Below are positions 1 through 7,364 of a stretch of DNA of 12,227 bases, piece by piece. The DNA is from a bacterium UBP3_UBA3054. Its GTDB lineage: Bacteria; Auribacterota; UBA3054. Under the pieces are notes generated by a model. It was not told the DNA's origin. It did no database searches and worked only from the letters and a program-made list of their open reading frames with translations. The position numbers and the translations under genes are program-made. Numbering within the stretch: the first letter of the stretch is position 1; the number at the start of each line of letters is the position of its first letter. The DNA lies in the NCBI GenBank assembly GCA_002366995.1, contig DFCM01000138.1:1037-13263 (forward strand), in the 5' to 3' direction.

Positions 1-822
<822 letters not shown>

Positions 823-932
823 ATACAGATATAAAATCTTAGCTCGTAGTCTCTGTTTTCATCCAGAGACACGCTTAGCTTTTCGCTATTGTTGTTCTTG
901 ACTTATTGTTTACACAATTGACAAGTTTCTTT

Positions 933-956
933 GAAGAGATCTGGAGTGATCTCTTC
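933..956 (-). other. Perfect hairpin in the 16S leader
   Basis: Arms GAAGAGATC (933-941) and GATCTCTTC (948-956) are exact inverted repeats around a six-base loop. The hairpin sits between boxA and the 16S 5' end, about 110 bases upstream of the mature RNA. No T-run follows on the minus strand, so it is unlikely to be a terminator. A folding or processing role in the rRNA leader is an inference. Confidence 0.6.
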
Positions 957-990
957 CGCACTTGCTTTTGGCACATCATAAAACCTTTCC

Positions 991-1005
991 AACTGTCAAA
1001 GATCA
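991..1005 (-). promoter_or_regulatory. boxA-like rRNA antitermination site
   Basis: On the minus strand this reads TGATCTTTGACAGTT, close to the known rRNA boxA core (TGCTCTTTAACA in E. coli, TGTTCTTTGAAAA in Bacillus). It lies in the leader between promoter and 16S gene, where NusB/NusE bind boxA to prevent Rho-dependent termination of rRNA transcripts. The assignment rests on motif and position only. Confidence 0.65.
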
Positions 1006-1028
1006 ATTTTCATTCCGGCTCTCGCCGT

Positions 1029-1059
1029 CTCACCTTTCGCCCTTTTCGACGATGGTGAG
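1029..1059 (-). other. Hairpin at the start of the rRNA leader
   Basis: CTCACC (1029-1034) and GGTGAG (1054-1059) are a 6-bp inverted repeat enclosing 19 bases. It overlaps the predicted start of the transcript from the proximal rRNA promoter, so it would form a hairpin at the extreme 5' end of that leader. Its function is unknown. Confidence 0.4.
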
Positions 1060-1063
1060 GAGT

Positions 1064-1093
1064 AGTATATCAAATACTGTTTCAAAAAGTCAA
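1064..1093 (-). promoter_or_regulatory. rRNA promoter, proximal (P2)
   Basis: On the minus strand TTGACT (1088-1093) and TATACT (1064-1069) are separated by 18 bases, a good match to a housekeeping sigma70-type promoter. Transcription should start near 1057 and run into the 16S leader. A run of seven C on the plus strand (1094-1100) directly abuts the -35, so there is no AT-rich UP element here. Confidence 0.75.
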
Positions 1094-1346
1094 CCCCCCC
1101 TCCGCAAGGCCCCCTTGGGACCCCTGGCGGGCGGGCTCAACTTCCCTGTCTGGCTAAGGGGCGCGCTAAGCTTTTCTCTCTTTCGCTTTCCCGCTTTTTC
1201 AGGCAAGTGGCGATAATAATACTAAACCCTTTTCTGAAAGTCAAGAGCACCCTGTCCGTCCAGGCGACGCCTTTAGAATATCCGTCATCTGCCTAGGGGT
1301 GGCTATTCGCTCGTCATTAGGAAAATGCGAAACGATGACATTTGTA
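1094..1346. other. Intergenic region upstream of the rRNA promoters
   Basis: This stretch lies between the proximal rRNA promoter and the relB-like stop codon. It contains the distal rRNA promoter (1216-1244) and a GC-rich block (about 1094-1170) with a small inverted repeat (CAAGG 1105-1109, CCTTG 1113-1117) and a short direct repeat GCTAAG. Bases 1262-1346 show no credible terminator for the relB-like gene and no room for a RelE/YafQ-type toxin gene. Confidence 0.6.
1216..1244 (-). promoter_or_regulatory. rRNA promoter, distal (P1)
   Basis: On the minus strand TTGACT (1239-1244) and TATTAT (1216-1221) are separated by 17 bases. The predicted start is near 1209. The GC-rich bases just after the -10 (TATCGCC) resemble the discriminators of growth-rate-controlled stable-RNA promoters; that comparison is an inference. 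With the proximal promoter about 150 bases downstream it forms the tandem arrangement common at rRNA operons. Confidence 0.7.
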
Positions 1347-1652
1347 TCAATTACCGCGAAGCATATCATTCTTCTCTTTTCTTGCCGCCGCGATCTCGGC
1401 GTTGATCTCCTCCAATGTCATTTCTGAAGTTCCGTTTTTCTTCGCGGTTTCGCCCATTTCCCAGAGAGCGAGCAAGCCTTCCTTCGCTTCTTTACTTATC
1501 TTCATACTAAACGGGAGCCCGTTTTCCTGTATTAAACGGAGCATGCACATCCTAAGATAAACAGATGTGTTCAAGCCGATCCGCTCCAGAATCAGAGCCG
1601 CCTGTTGTTTTTCTTTCTCACTCATACGAAATTGTATTAATGCGTTCGCCAT
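1347..1652 (-). CDS. RelB/DinJ-family antitoxin, apparently without a toxin
   Basis: A 101-residue protein resembling RelB/DinJ antitoxins. These dimerise through an N-terminal ribbon-helix-helix fold that binds the operator, while the C-terminal part wraps and inhibits an mRNA-cleaving RelE/YafQ-type toxin. Residues 1-48 fit the family: a short strand (ALIQFRMSEKEK), two helices, then the typical PF motif (GLPFSM, 45-50). The tail EEINAEIAAARKEK (81-94) matches the conserved DinJ toxin-facing helix. The start is supported by AAAGGGGAC six bases upstream and by a promoter at 1691-1719. The toxin gene normally follows within a few bases, but only about 100 bases separate this stop from the rRNA promoter and nothing there encodes a toxin. 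It may be an orphan antitoxin or may have been recruited as a plain repressor. Family call good; function of this copy unknown. Confidence 0.85.
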   Translation of the reverse strand: MANALIQFRMSEKEKQQAALILERIGLNTSVYLRMCMLRLIQENGLPFSMKISKEAKEGLLALWEMGETAKKNGTSEMTLEEINAEIAAARKEKNDMLRGN

Positions 1653-1690
1653 AATTGTCCCCTTTTAATTTTTTATTAATTAACGCGGAC

Positions 1691-1719
1691 ATTATAGCAG
1701 GTTATGCATACATTTGCAA
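1691..1719 (-). promoter_or_regulatory. Promoter of the relB-like gene
   Basis: On the minus strand TTGCAA (1714-1719) and a perfect TATAAT (1691-1696) are separated by 17 bases, giving a start near 1684 and a leader of about 30 bases. An inverted repeat (ATCATT 1726-1731, AATGAT 1734-1739) lies just upstream of the -35. It could be an operator for the ribbon-helix-helix product, since RelB-type antitoxins usually repress their own promoter; autoregulation here is inferred. Confidence 0.75.
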
Positions 1720-1725
1720 TACATT

Positions 1726-1739
1726 ATCATTCAAATGAT
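1726..1739. promoter_or_regulatory. Inverted repeat, possible antitoxin operator
   Basis: ATCATT and AATGAT form a perfect 6-bp inverted repeat with a two-base centre, placed immediately upstream of the -35 of the relB-like promoter. Ribbon-helix-helix antitoxins bind short palindromes at such positions. No second copy was found next to it. Confidence 0.35.
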
Positions 1740-1794
1740 TATTCTGCTCAGTATACAGCATAACCCATCTATAAGTAAGCGGTCGCAAATTGGG

Positions 1795-1817
1795 AAAAAT
1801 TGCGTCGATCTTCGCAA
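1795..1817 (-). terminator. Possible intrinsic terminator of the ior-paaK-GH3 operon
   Basis: On the minus strand TTGCG and CGCAA form a 5-bp stem around an 8-base loop, directly followed by five T (1795-1799). It begins six bases after the GH3 stop codon, where the operon terminator is expected. The stem is short, so it may be weak. Confidence 0.45.
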
Positions 1818-1822
1818 ATGCC

Positions 1823-3451
1823 TCAGTGCGAGAAGAGACTGGAGACTCCCGCCAGGCTTCCCTTGGTCTCCACTATGAGGTCAACGTTGGGGAAAAGCTT
1901 TTCTTCCACCGGGACGCCGCAGCTCAGGAGGATGACCTTTTTGCCTTCCGCTTTAGCTTTGTCTATGGTCGCTTTAAGATTCTCTATCTCGCTATTTGGT
2001 GGGGAGGCGGAGGAATAGTTGTAGACGAGGACGATGTCGGGAGTAACTTCAAAACTGCCGCCGTTGAAAATGAGGAATCCGCGCTGGCGGGCGGCGGAAA
2101 AGAAATTTCTGGAAAACCACTGGGACTTTTCCGGGGGCATTTCTTTAAGAAGAGAGGCGTCCCCTTTCATGGTAATGGTTGCCTTGGACAGAGAATCGAT
2201 CTCCTGCGGAGTCTTGTCCGGACCACAATAAGAAAAGAAAGAAAGCGTTAACGTTTCTTTATTTTCCCGGCAGCGGTCCTTGAGCTTTTTAATCCTGCCA
2301 TAAGACGCTATCAATTCTCCAAGCGGGTAACGGCCGTCTGCCACCGCGGCCTCAGCCTTGTCAAGCAGGTCATCCCATTCCTTAATGGAGGCAAGGGACT
2401 GGAACCTTTTCGTCACCATCGTTATGTCGCAGCCGGCGATCCAGGATTCTATGACAGCCTCTTTCCAGTCGAAACTTTTCGAGATCGCGTCCATGTCCAT
2501 GTCGTCGCTTATTATGACGCCCTCGAAGCCGAGTTCGTTTCTCAGAACGTCTTTCAAGATGGTCTTGGAAAGCGTGGCCGGGCGCAGGATCTTTTGGCCG
2601 TTTAAACCAGTCAGAGCTCCGGTCTCTATGTTAGGAAACTGGATGTGCGAAGTCATCACGCAGTCGACGCCTTCGTCTATAGCCGCCTTGAAAGGCTTGA
2701 GCTCAAGACTTCTGAGATCATTAAGAGTCTTCTCGACTCTCGGCAGACCGGTGTGGGAATCGACCGCAGTGTCCCCGTGACCTGGGAAATGCTTGGCGCA
2801 GGAAAGCAGGCCGTGCTTTCTGAAGGATCTGATGAAAGCCTTTGCGCCCTTACTGACTGTTTGGGCGTCGTGCCCGAAGGAGCGAGTGTTGATGACGGGA
2901 TTCTTTGGGTTGCTGTCGATGTCGCAGACCGGAGCGAAGTCAAGGTCGAATCCGGAGGCCAGGGTGAGGTCGGCCAGCTCACCGGCCATGTTCTCTATGT
3001 AGGCGTCGTCCATTCCTCCCAGAGCCGCGGCGGAGGGGAAATGCGGGCCGAAGGTGAGGCGCTCCACTCTTCCCCCTTCCTCGTCTACGGTCAGGAGCGG
3101 ATCGTACCAGCCGTTTGCCCTGGCCTCGGCGCGGATATCGGCGGTTAGTTTTCCGACTTGAGGACCGTCCTGGCAGCTTTCCGCGAAAAGTATGACGGCT
3201 CCCGGACGCAGGGCGTTGAGCGCTTCCGCGATCTCCTCGTCCAGGGCTTTTACGGTGAAGGTCACGGACTCGTTTGAGACGATGGCGTCGGAGATCCAGT
3301 AGCGCAGGTCGACGCAAAGCTTCTGCCGGAGAATTTCTCTTACAGGCACAGGAAGCGGCTGTTCGCCCACTTTATTGGCAGGCGCGGCGCAGGATAGGAG
3401 CGAAAGCAGAGCTCCTGCGGCGAGGAACGCTGTAAGGAAAAAGCGCTTCAT
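1823..3451 (-). CDS. Glycoside hydrolase family 3 lipoprotein, NagZ-like beta-N-acetylhexosaminidase
   Basis: A 542-residue GH3 enzyme predicted to remove N-acetylglucosamine from cell-wall fragments or other glycans. Residues 1-20 are a lipoprotein signal peptide with lipobox LLSC (Cys21), so it is probably anchored to a membrane outside the cytoplasm. The catalytic barrel spans about 40-390. VDEEGGRV (122-129) and KHFPGHGDT (220-228) are hallmark motifs. Asp231 and His233 match the Asp-His acid/base dyad typical of NagZ-type enzymes, and Asp316 in SDDMDM is the expected nucleophile. Residues 400-542 form a smaller C-terminal region that I cannot assign, shorter than the second domain of two-domain NagZ proteins. 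The ATG overlaps the paaK stop (TGATG) with no clear Shine-Dalgarno, suggesting translational coupling as the last gene of the operon. Family certain; NagZ-type specificity likely; true substrate unknown. Confidence 0.9.
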   Translation of the reverse strand: MKRFFLTAFLAAGALLSLLSCAAPANKVGEQPLPVPVREILRQKLCVDLRYWISDAIVSNESVTFTVKALDEEIAEALNALRPGAVILFAESCQDGPQVGKLTADIRAEARANGWYDPLLTVDEEGGRVERLTFGPHFPSAAALGGMDDAYIENMAGELADLTLASGFDLDFAPVCDIDSNPKNPVINTRSFGHDAQTVSKGAKAFIRSFRKHGLLSCAKHFPGHGDTAVDSHTGLPRVEKTLNDLRSLELKPFKAAIDEGVDCVMTSHIQFPNIETGALTGLNGQKILRPATLSKTILKDVLRNELGFEGVIISDDMDMDAISKSFDWKEAVIESWIAGCDITMVTKRFQSLASIKEWDDLLDKAEAAVADGRYPLGELIASYGRIKKLKDRCRENKETLTLSFFSYCGPDKTPQEIDSLSKATITMKGDASLLKEMPPEKSQWFSRNFFSAARQRGFLIFNGGSFEVTPDIVLVYNYSSASPPNSEIENLKATIDKAKAEGKKVILLSCGVPVEEKLFPNVDLIVETKGSLAGVSSLFSH

Positions 3452-4683
3452 CAGAAGCGTTCGTCGATGACGCGTTTACTCTTCTTCTCGCTTCTCGGGA
3501 GAACGCCGAGTTCGACGACCTTGACGAGCGGCGTGAAGCCGATCCTGGATTTGACGCGCTCGGCGATCCTTCTGGCGATGTCGAGGAAGTCCACCGTGCC
3601 GTTCGTCTCAACGTAGATACGCATAGTGTCCTTGCCCTCGAGGTGCGAAATACGGATCTGGTATTCGCTACTGAGTTCCGGGAAGGTCTGGAGGATCTCT
3701 TCGATCTGCTTCGGGAAGACGTTGACGCCTTTGATCTTCATCATGTCGTCGCTTCTTCCGGCGATGACGTCGATCCTCGGATACGTCCTGCCGCAGGGGC
3801 AGGTTCCGGGGATGATCCTGGAAAGGTCGTGCGTGCGGTAACGGATCAAGGGCGCGCCTTCCTTGACGAGCGTCGTGATGACGATCTCGCCCCACTCGCC
3901 GTCCGGGAGGACCTTGCCGGTCTCGGGATCGATGATCTCGGTGTAGAGGTAATCGTCGAAGATGTGCATTCCGGTATCATATTTGCAGTTGATGCCGATG
4001 CCAGGGCCGTAGATCTCGGTCAGGCCGTAGATGTCGTAGAGTTCAATGCCGAGTTCCTCATGTATGCGCTTGCGCATCTTCTCGCCCCAACGCTCGGAAC
4101 CGATGACGCCTTTCGTAAGATGGATCTTGTCCCTGATGCCGCGCTTGGCGATCTCTTCCGCCAGAAGGAGCGCATACGAACTTGTGGCGCAGAGCACGGT
4201 GGACTTCATATCCATCATCATCTGCAGCTGTTTTTCCGTGTTGCCCGGTCCCATAGGAATAGCCATGGCGCCCAAGAGTTCGCAGCCGGCCTGGAAGCCG
4301 ATGCCGGCGGTCCAGAGACCGTAGCCGGGAGTAATGTGGATGCGGTCCTTGTTCGTGATGCCCGCCAGTTCATAGCAGCGCTTGAACATGATGGCCCAGT
4401 CTTCCACGTCCTTTTTTGTGTAAGGGATGATCACCGGAGTGCCGGTCGTGCCTGAGCTGGAGTGGATCCTGACCACTTCCTCCTCGGGACAGGCCATCAG
4501 ACCCAGGGGGTAGGCTTCCCTGAGGTCGCTCTTTTCAGAGAAGGGCAGCTTCTCAAAATCATCCTTGGAAGAGAGCTGTTCCACTCCCGCTTCCTTAAGC
4601 TTTTTGCCGTAGAAGTTCTGGGAAGAGATGAGTCGGGTTATCTGCTTGTTGACAAGTGAAAGTTGGCTGGCGTTGATCTCCAT
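3451..4683 (-). CDS. paaK: Phenylacetate-CoA ligase family enzyme (AMP-forming arylacetate-CoA ligase)
   Basis: A 410-residue adenylate-forming cytoplasmic enzyme that should join phenylacetate or a similar aryl acid (indoleacetate, hydroxyphenylacetate) to CoA using ATP. Visible motifs are the P-loop SSSGTTGTP (75-83), the A5-type YGLTE (219-223), IRYRTHDLSRI (280-290) and a cysteine pair in GTCPCGRTYPRI (293-304) typical of PaaK. The hinge region is MMKIKGVNVFPKQIEEIL (314-331), and the C-terminal PRSEKKSKRVID carries the likely catalytic lysine. It is slightly shorter than classical PaaK (about 430-440 residues), mainly at the N-terminus. AGGAG six bases upstream of the ATG supports the start, three bases after the oxidoreductase stop. 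No paaABCDE-type genes are nearby, so aerobic phenylacetate degradation is not implied. Pairing with indolepyruvate oxidoreductase, also known in methanogens, points to anaerobic aryl-acid activation or release. Exact substrate is inferred. Confidence 0.92.
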   Translation of the reverse strand: MEINASQLSLVNKQITRLISSQNFYGKKLKEAGVEQLSSKDDFEKLPFSEKSDLREAYPLGLMACPEEEVVRIHSSSGTTGTPVIIPYTKKDVEDWAIMFKRCYELAGITNKDRIHITPGYGLWTAGIGFQAGCELLGAMAIPMGPGNTEKQLQMMMDMKSTVLCATSSYALLLAEEIAKRGIRDKIHLTKGVIGSERWGEKMRKRIHEELGIELYDIYGLTEIYGPGIGINCKYDTGMHIFDDYLYTEIIDPETGKVLPDGEWGEIVITTLVKEGAPLIRYRTHDLSRIIPGTCPCGRTYPRIDVIAGRSDDMMKIKGVNVFPKQIEEILQTFPELSSEYQIRISHLEGKDTMRIYVETNGTVDFLDIARRIAERVKSRIGFTPLVKVVELGVLPRSEKKSKRVIDERF

Positions 4684-4686
4684 ATG

Positions 4687-7164
4687 TTACTCCTGGTATA
4701 GAAGGGCTTTTAAATTGATTTCCTGTATCTTGGGAGGCATGAGCTCCGTGATCGTTTCATTTAATTCTTCCGCGCCGAAACCGAGAAGGCCGGCTTTCGC
4801 GGCCTGGCCCAGCATTAGGACGTTTATGACTTTTTCGCTGCCCAAAGCTTTGGCGGCGGAAATGGTGTCCACAAAAATGATGTCGGGAACGGCGTTTTTA
4901 AGATAGGCGGTTATCTCGTCAAGCAGGTACGGCGGTCCGCCCAGCATGGCGTTGACAGGGATGACCGGGCAGGAACTCGTTACTATCTTGCCGCCGTCTT
5001 TTAGATAAGCGAGGTTTCTCAGAGTTTCCGCTATCTCGAAACCGAGTATAAGGTCGGCTTCTTTTTCGCCGATGATGGGCGAATGGATGTTCTTGCCTAT
5101 CCTGATGTGGCTTACGACGCTGCCGCCTCTTTGCGCCATGCCGATGGTCTCGGCGGTCTTGATCTCAAGGCCCAGGCGCATGGCGGTGGCCGCCAGAAGA
5201 CGCGAAGCAAGGACTGTCCCCTGCCCGCCCACGCCGCAAAGGATGATGTTCAGATCGAAACTCGGAATGTCTTTTTTGGGGCTTTGGGAAGGTTTGCGTT
5301 CCTCCCGCTTTTGTGCTTTGGGAGGCTCGTTTTTGATGAGCTCTTCCCTTCTCTTGTGGGGCGGACAATCGATGGCGCCGAACGCGCAGACGTTTTGGCA
5401 GAGGGCGCAGCCCGTGCACTGACGGTCGTCGATGAAAGCCTTTTTGCCTTTCAAGATGAGGCCCGGGCAGCCCAGTTCGCGGATACACTTCTGGCAGCCG
5501 ACGCACTTGCTCTCGTCGACCTTGGCTTTAGCGCCCTGGGGTTTGAATTTGACGATGCAGGGATAGCGGAAGATGATGGCTTTCACACCTTTTTCGGAAG
5601 CGACTTGCTTTACGGTCGCGACCGCCAGATCAAAGTCCAGAGGATCGACTTCCGCGATAGTCTTGACGCCGATGCCTTTCAAAACTTCCTTAGGATCGAT
5701 GGCGGCGGTCACGTCCCCCATCAGAGTCTGACCGGTGCCGGGATGCGGCTGGTGGCCGGTCATGGCCGTCGTGGAATTGTCTAAGATGACTACCGTAAGA
5801 TCCGCTTGGTTGTAGATGGCGTTAACAACTCCCGTAAGTCCGGAAGCGAAGAACGTCGAGTCGCCGATGAAAGCGAAACATTTCGTTCCCTTGTCAACTC
5901 TTCCTATCCCCTGGGCGATGGTGATGCCGGCGCCCATGCAGAGACAGGTGTCGCACATGTCGAGAGGTTTCGCGTTGCCAAGAGTGTAGCAGCCGATGTC
6001 GCCGCAGAAGACCGCCTTCTCTCCCTTAACAGCCTGCTTTACGGCGTAGAAGGAAGCGCGGTGCGGACAGCCGGCGCAAAGAACGGGCGGCCTTATTGGA
6101 AGCGCGGGAGCGTCGGTTGTCTTGCTTTCTTTTTCCGTTTCGAATTGCAGGAAATCGCTGAGCAGCGCTTTAATTTCTTTCGGCGTGTTCTCGCCGGCCG
6201 GTTTCACCGTGCCGTCCAGCTTGCCTTTGATCTTCACTTTTATGCCGCGCTTGCCCATGACCTCGAAAAGCTCTCTTTCCAAAACGGGATCGAGCTCCTC
6301 CAGGACGAGGACTTCTTCAAGGCCCATGAGAAATTCTTCCGCCAATTCTTCCGGGAACGGGAAAGGCGTGGAGACTTTCAAGATCCTCGGGCTGTCTTTG
6401 CCTTTCAGGATATCCCTTGCGTAGGCGTAGCTGATACCGGAGGCGGCAATACCTTTCTTCGTCTCCTTGTCTTCCTTTATTATGAAGTTCCTCTCATATT
6501 TCGAAAATGTTTTCGAGAGTTCCTGATTGCGCTTTTCTATTAACGCGTGGTTTTTCAGCGAGAGCTTCGGGAAGATCACCCAGCGTAAAGGATCCTTTTC
6601 AAAGCCTAGCGGAAAATGCTCTTCGTATTCCGCCTCCTCCTTTACGTCGAGGCTGGCGTAGCTGTGGTCGATCCTCGTGGTGGGGCGGAAAATGACGGGC
6701 GTACCGTATTCGTGCGAGAAAGCGAAAGCTTCCTGGATCATCTCATAGGCTTCCTTCACGGAAGAAGGATCGAAAACGGGAAGCTTACTGTATTTGGCGA
6801 AAGTCCTGGTGTCCTGCTCCGTCTGCGAGGAGATGGGACCGGGGTCGTCCGCGACGAGAACGACCAGGGCGCCCTTGACGCCGATGTAGGCAAGGCTCAT
6901 AAGGGGGTCGCTGGCGACGTTAAGCCCAACCTGCTTCATCGTGACAAGGACGCGCGCGCCGGAATAGGCCGCGCCGGCGGCCGCTTCCAGAGCGGCTTTC
7001 TCGTTGACGGACCACTCGACGTAAGTCTTGTCCGTCTTCCTTTTGGCTATGGTCTCAAGGACTTCCGTGGAGGGCGTCCCCGGGTATCCGGCCGCCAGAT
7101 CAAGCCCTGACGCCAGCGCTCCCAAGGCCATCGCCTCGTTGCCCATTAAAAATTCTCTTGCCAT
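4687..7164 (-). CDS. iorA: Indolepyruvate:ferredoxin oxidoreductase, fused alpha and beta subunits (IorA-IorB)
   Basis: An 825-residue cytoplasmic enzyme that should convert aryl pyruvates (indolepyruvate, phenylpyruvate) to arylacetyl-CoA with CoA, thiamine diphosphate and ferredoxin, reversibly. Residues 1-350 are the pyrimidine-binding and linker part (GYPGTPSTEV at 26-35). CAGCPHRA (363-370) and GDIGCYTLG (388-396) mark the thiamine-diphosphate part, with the cofactor/metal motif GDS (434-436) through DN (462-463). Two 4Fe-4S motifs follow: Cys554/557/560/566 and Cys583/586/589/593. A charged linker (about 601-636) leads into a complete IorB-like gamma domain (637-825) starting with the nucleotide-type motif GVGGQG (644-649). 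IorA and IorB are usually separate; here they are one frame with no break. The start follows a promoter at 7194-7223; Met7 is an alternative start, and no strong Shine-Dalgarno is visible at either. First gene of a three-gene operon. Confidence 0.93.
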   Translation of the reverse strand: MAREFLMGNEAMALGALASGLDLAAGYPGTPSTEVLETIAKRKTDKTYVEWSVNEKAALEAAAGAAYSGARVLVTMKQVGLNVASDPLMSLAYIGVKGALVVLVADDPGPISSQTEQDTRTFAKYSKLPVFDPSSVKEAYEMIQEAFAFSHEYGTPVIFRPTTRIDHSYASLDVKEEAEYEEHFPLGFEKDPLRWVIFPKLSLKNHALIEKRNQELSKTFSKYERNFIIKEDKETKKGIAASGISYAYARDILKGKDSPRILKVSTPFPFPEELAEEFLMGLEEVLVLEELDPVLERELFEVMGKRGIKVKIKGKLDGTVKPAGENTPKEIKALLSDFLQFETEKESKTTDAPALPIRPPVLCAGCPHRASFYAVKQAVKGEKAVFCGDIGCYTLGNAKPLDMCDTCLCMGAGITIAQGIGRVDKGTKCFAFIGDSTFFASGLTGVVNAIYNQADLTVVILDNSTTAMTGHQPHPGTGQTLMGDVTAAIDPKEVLKGIGVKTIAEVDPLDFDLAVATVKQVASEKGVKAIIFRYPCIVKFKPQGAKAKVDESKCVGCQKCIRELGCPGLILKGKKAFIDDRQCTGCALCQNVCAFGAIDCPPHKRREELIKNEPPKAQKREERKPSQSPKKDIPSFDLNIILCGVGGQGTVLASRLLAATAMRLGLEIKTAETIGMAQRGGSVVSHIRIGKNIHSPIIGEKEADLILGFEIAETLRNLAYLKDGGKIVTSSCPVIPVNAMLGGPPYLLDEITAYLKNAVPDIIFVDTISAAKALGSEKVINVLMLGQAAKAGLLGFGAEELNETITELMPPKIQEINLKALLYQE

Positions 7165-7193
7165 AACGAAATAATGCCCTATGTTATTGAGTA

Positions 7194-7223
7194 ATTTTAA
7201 CTTTTAAGCCGAATTTTTGTCAA
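7194..7223 (-). promoter_or_regulatory. Promoter of the ior-paaK-GH3 operon
   Basis: On the minus strand a consensus TTGACA (7218-7223) and TAAAAT (7194-7199) are separated by 18 bases. The predicted start, near 7187, gives a short leader of about 22 bases before the oxidoreductase ATG. Confidence 0.7.
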
Positions 7224-7272
7224 TAGGTTTTCGTTTTTCAGGTCTTTCAGCCTAAAATAGCGATATAAGGCG

Positions 7273-7329
7273 TTTTAGAGTATTTCCTTTCTTTTTGGAG
7301 GCTGTTTTGCTATGATTTTTAGAGTATTT
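7273..7329. repeat. 13-bp direct repeat in the divergent intergenic region
   Basis: TTTTAGAGTATTT occurs exactly twice, at 7273-7285 and 7317-7329, 44 bases apart start to start (close to four DNA turns). The copies bracket the extended -10 promoter proposed for the plus-strand operon, one upstream and one over the expected transcription start. This layout would suit a dimeric or looping regulator. No regulator gene is in the window. Confidence 0.6.
7308..7316 (+). promoter_or_regulatory. Possible extended -10 promoter of the plus-strand operon
   Basis: TGCTATGAT fits the extended -10 pattern TGnTATAAT. The base region at -35 (about 7288-7293, TTTCTT) is poor, which an extended -10 can tolerate. 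A start near 7323 would give a leader of about 42 bases. Weaker than the minus-strand promoter. Confidence 0.45.
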
Positions 7330-7364
7330 TTCAACATTTATCTAATTTGACGCAACTTCTTTAA

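Larger units (their letters stand above)
823..1060 (-). other. 16S rRNA leader region
   Basis: Transcribed leader between the proximal rRNA promoter and the mature 16S 5' end, read on the minus strand. It holds a hairpin near the transcription start (arms 1029-1034 and 1054-1059), a boxA-like element (991-1005) and a perfect 9-bp hairpin (933-956). The rest is AT-rich and has no coding signature; the short open frame that can be drawn through 962-1216 is not a gene. The leader is likely removed by RNase III-type processing, but the matching strand downstream of 16S is not in the window. Confidence 0.7.
7165..7364. other. Divergent intergenic region between the two operons
   Basis: 200 AT-rich bases separating the minus-strand ior operon from the plus-strand MutL/DUF6754 operon. 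It contains the ior promoter (7194-7223), a candidate plus-strand promoter (7308-7316) and the 13-bp direct repeat. No RNA gene or riboswitch-like structure is evident, notably no recognisable cobalamin riboswitch in front of the MutL-like gene. Confidence 0.6.

Noticed and set aside
971..1000. Additional rRNA promoter from TTGACA (minus strand) near 995
   Set aside because: The nearest -10-like TATGAT is only 13 bases away, too short a spacer; the TTGACA is better explained as part of boxA.
1262..1346. Toxin gene or terminator after the relB-like gene
   Set aside because: The stretch is too short for a RelE/YafQ toxin, and only weak 5-bp stems without a T-run are present.
1790..6543. Several plus-strand frames of 100-270 codons opposite the GH3, paaK and ior genes
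   Set aside because: All lie wholly opposite genes with clear domain motifs and show the low-complexity composition of antisense frames.
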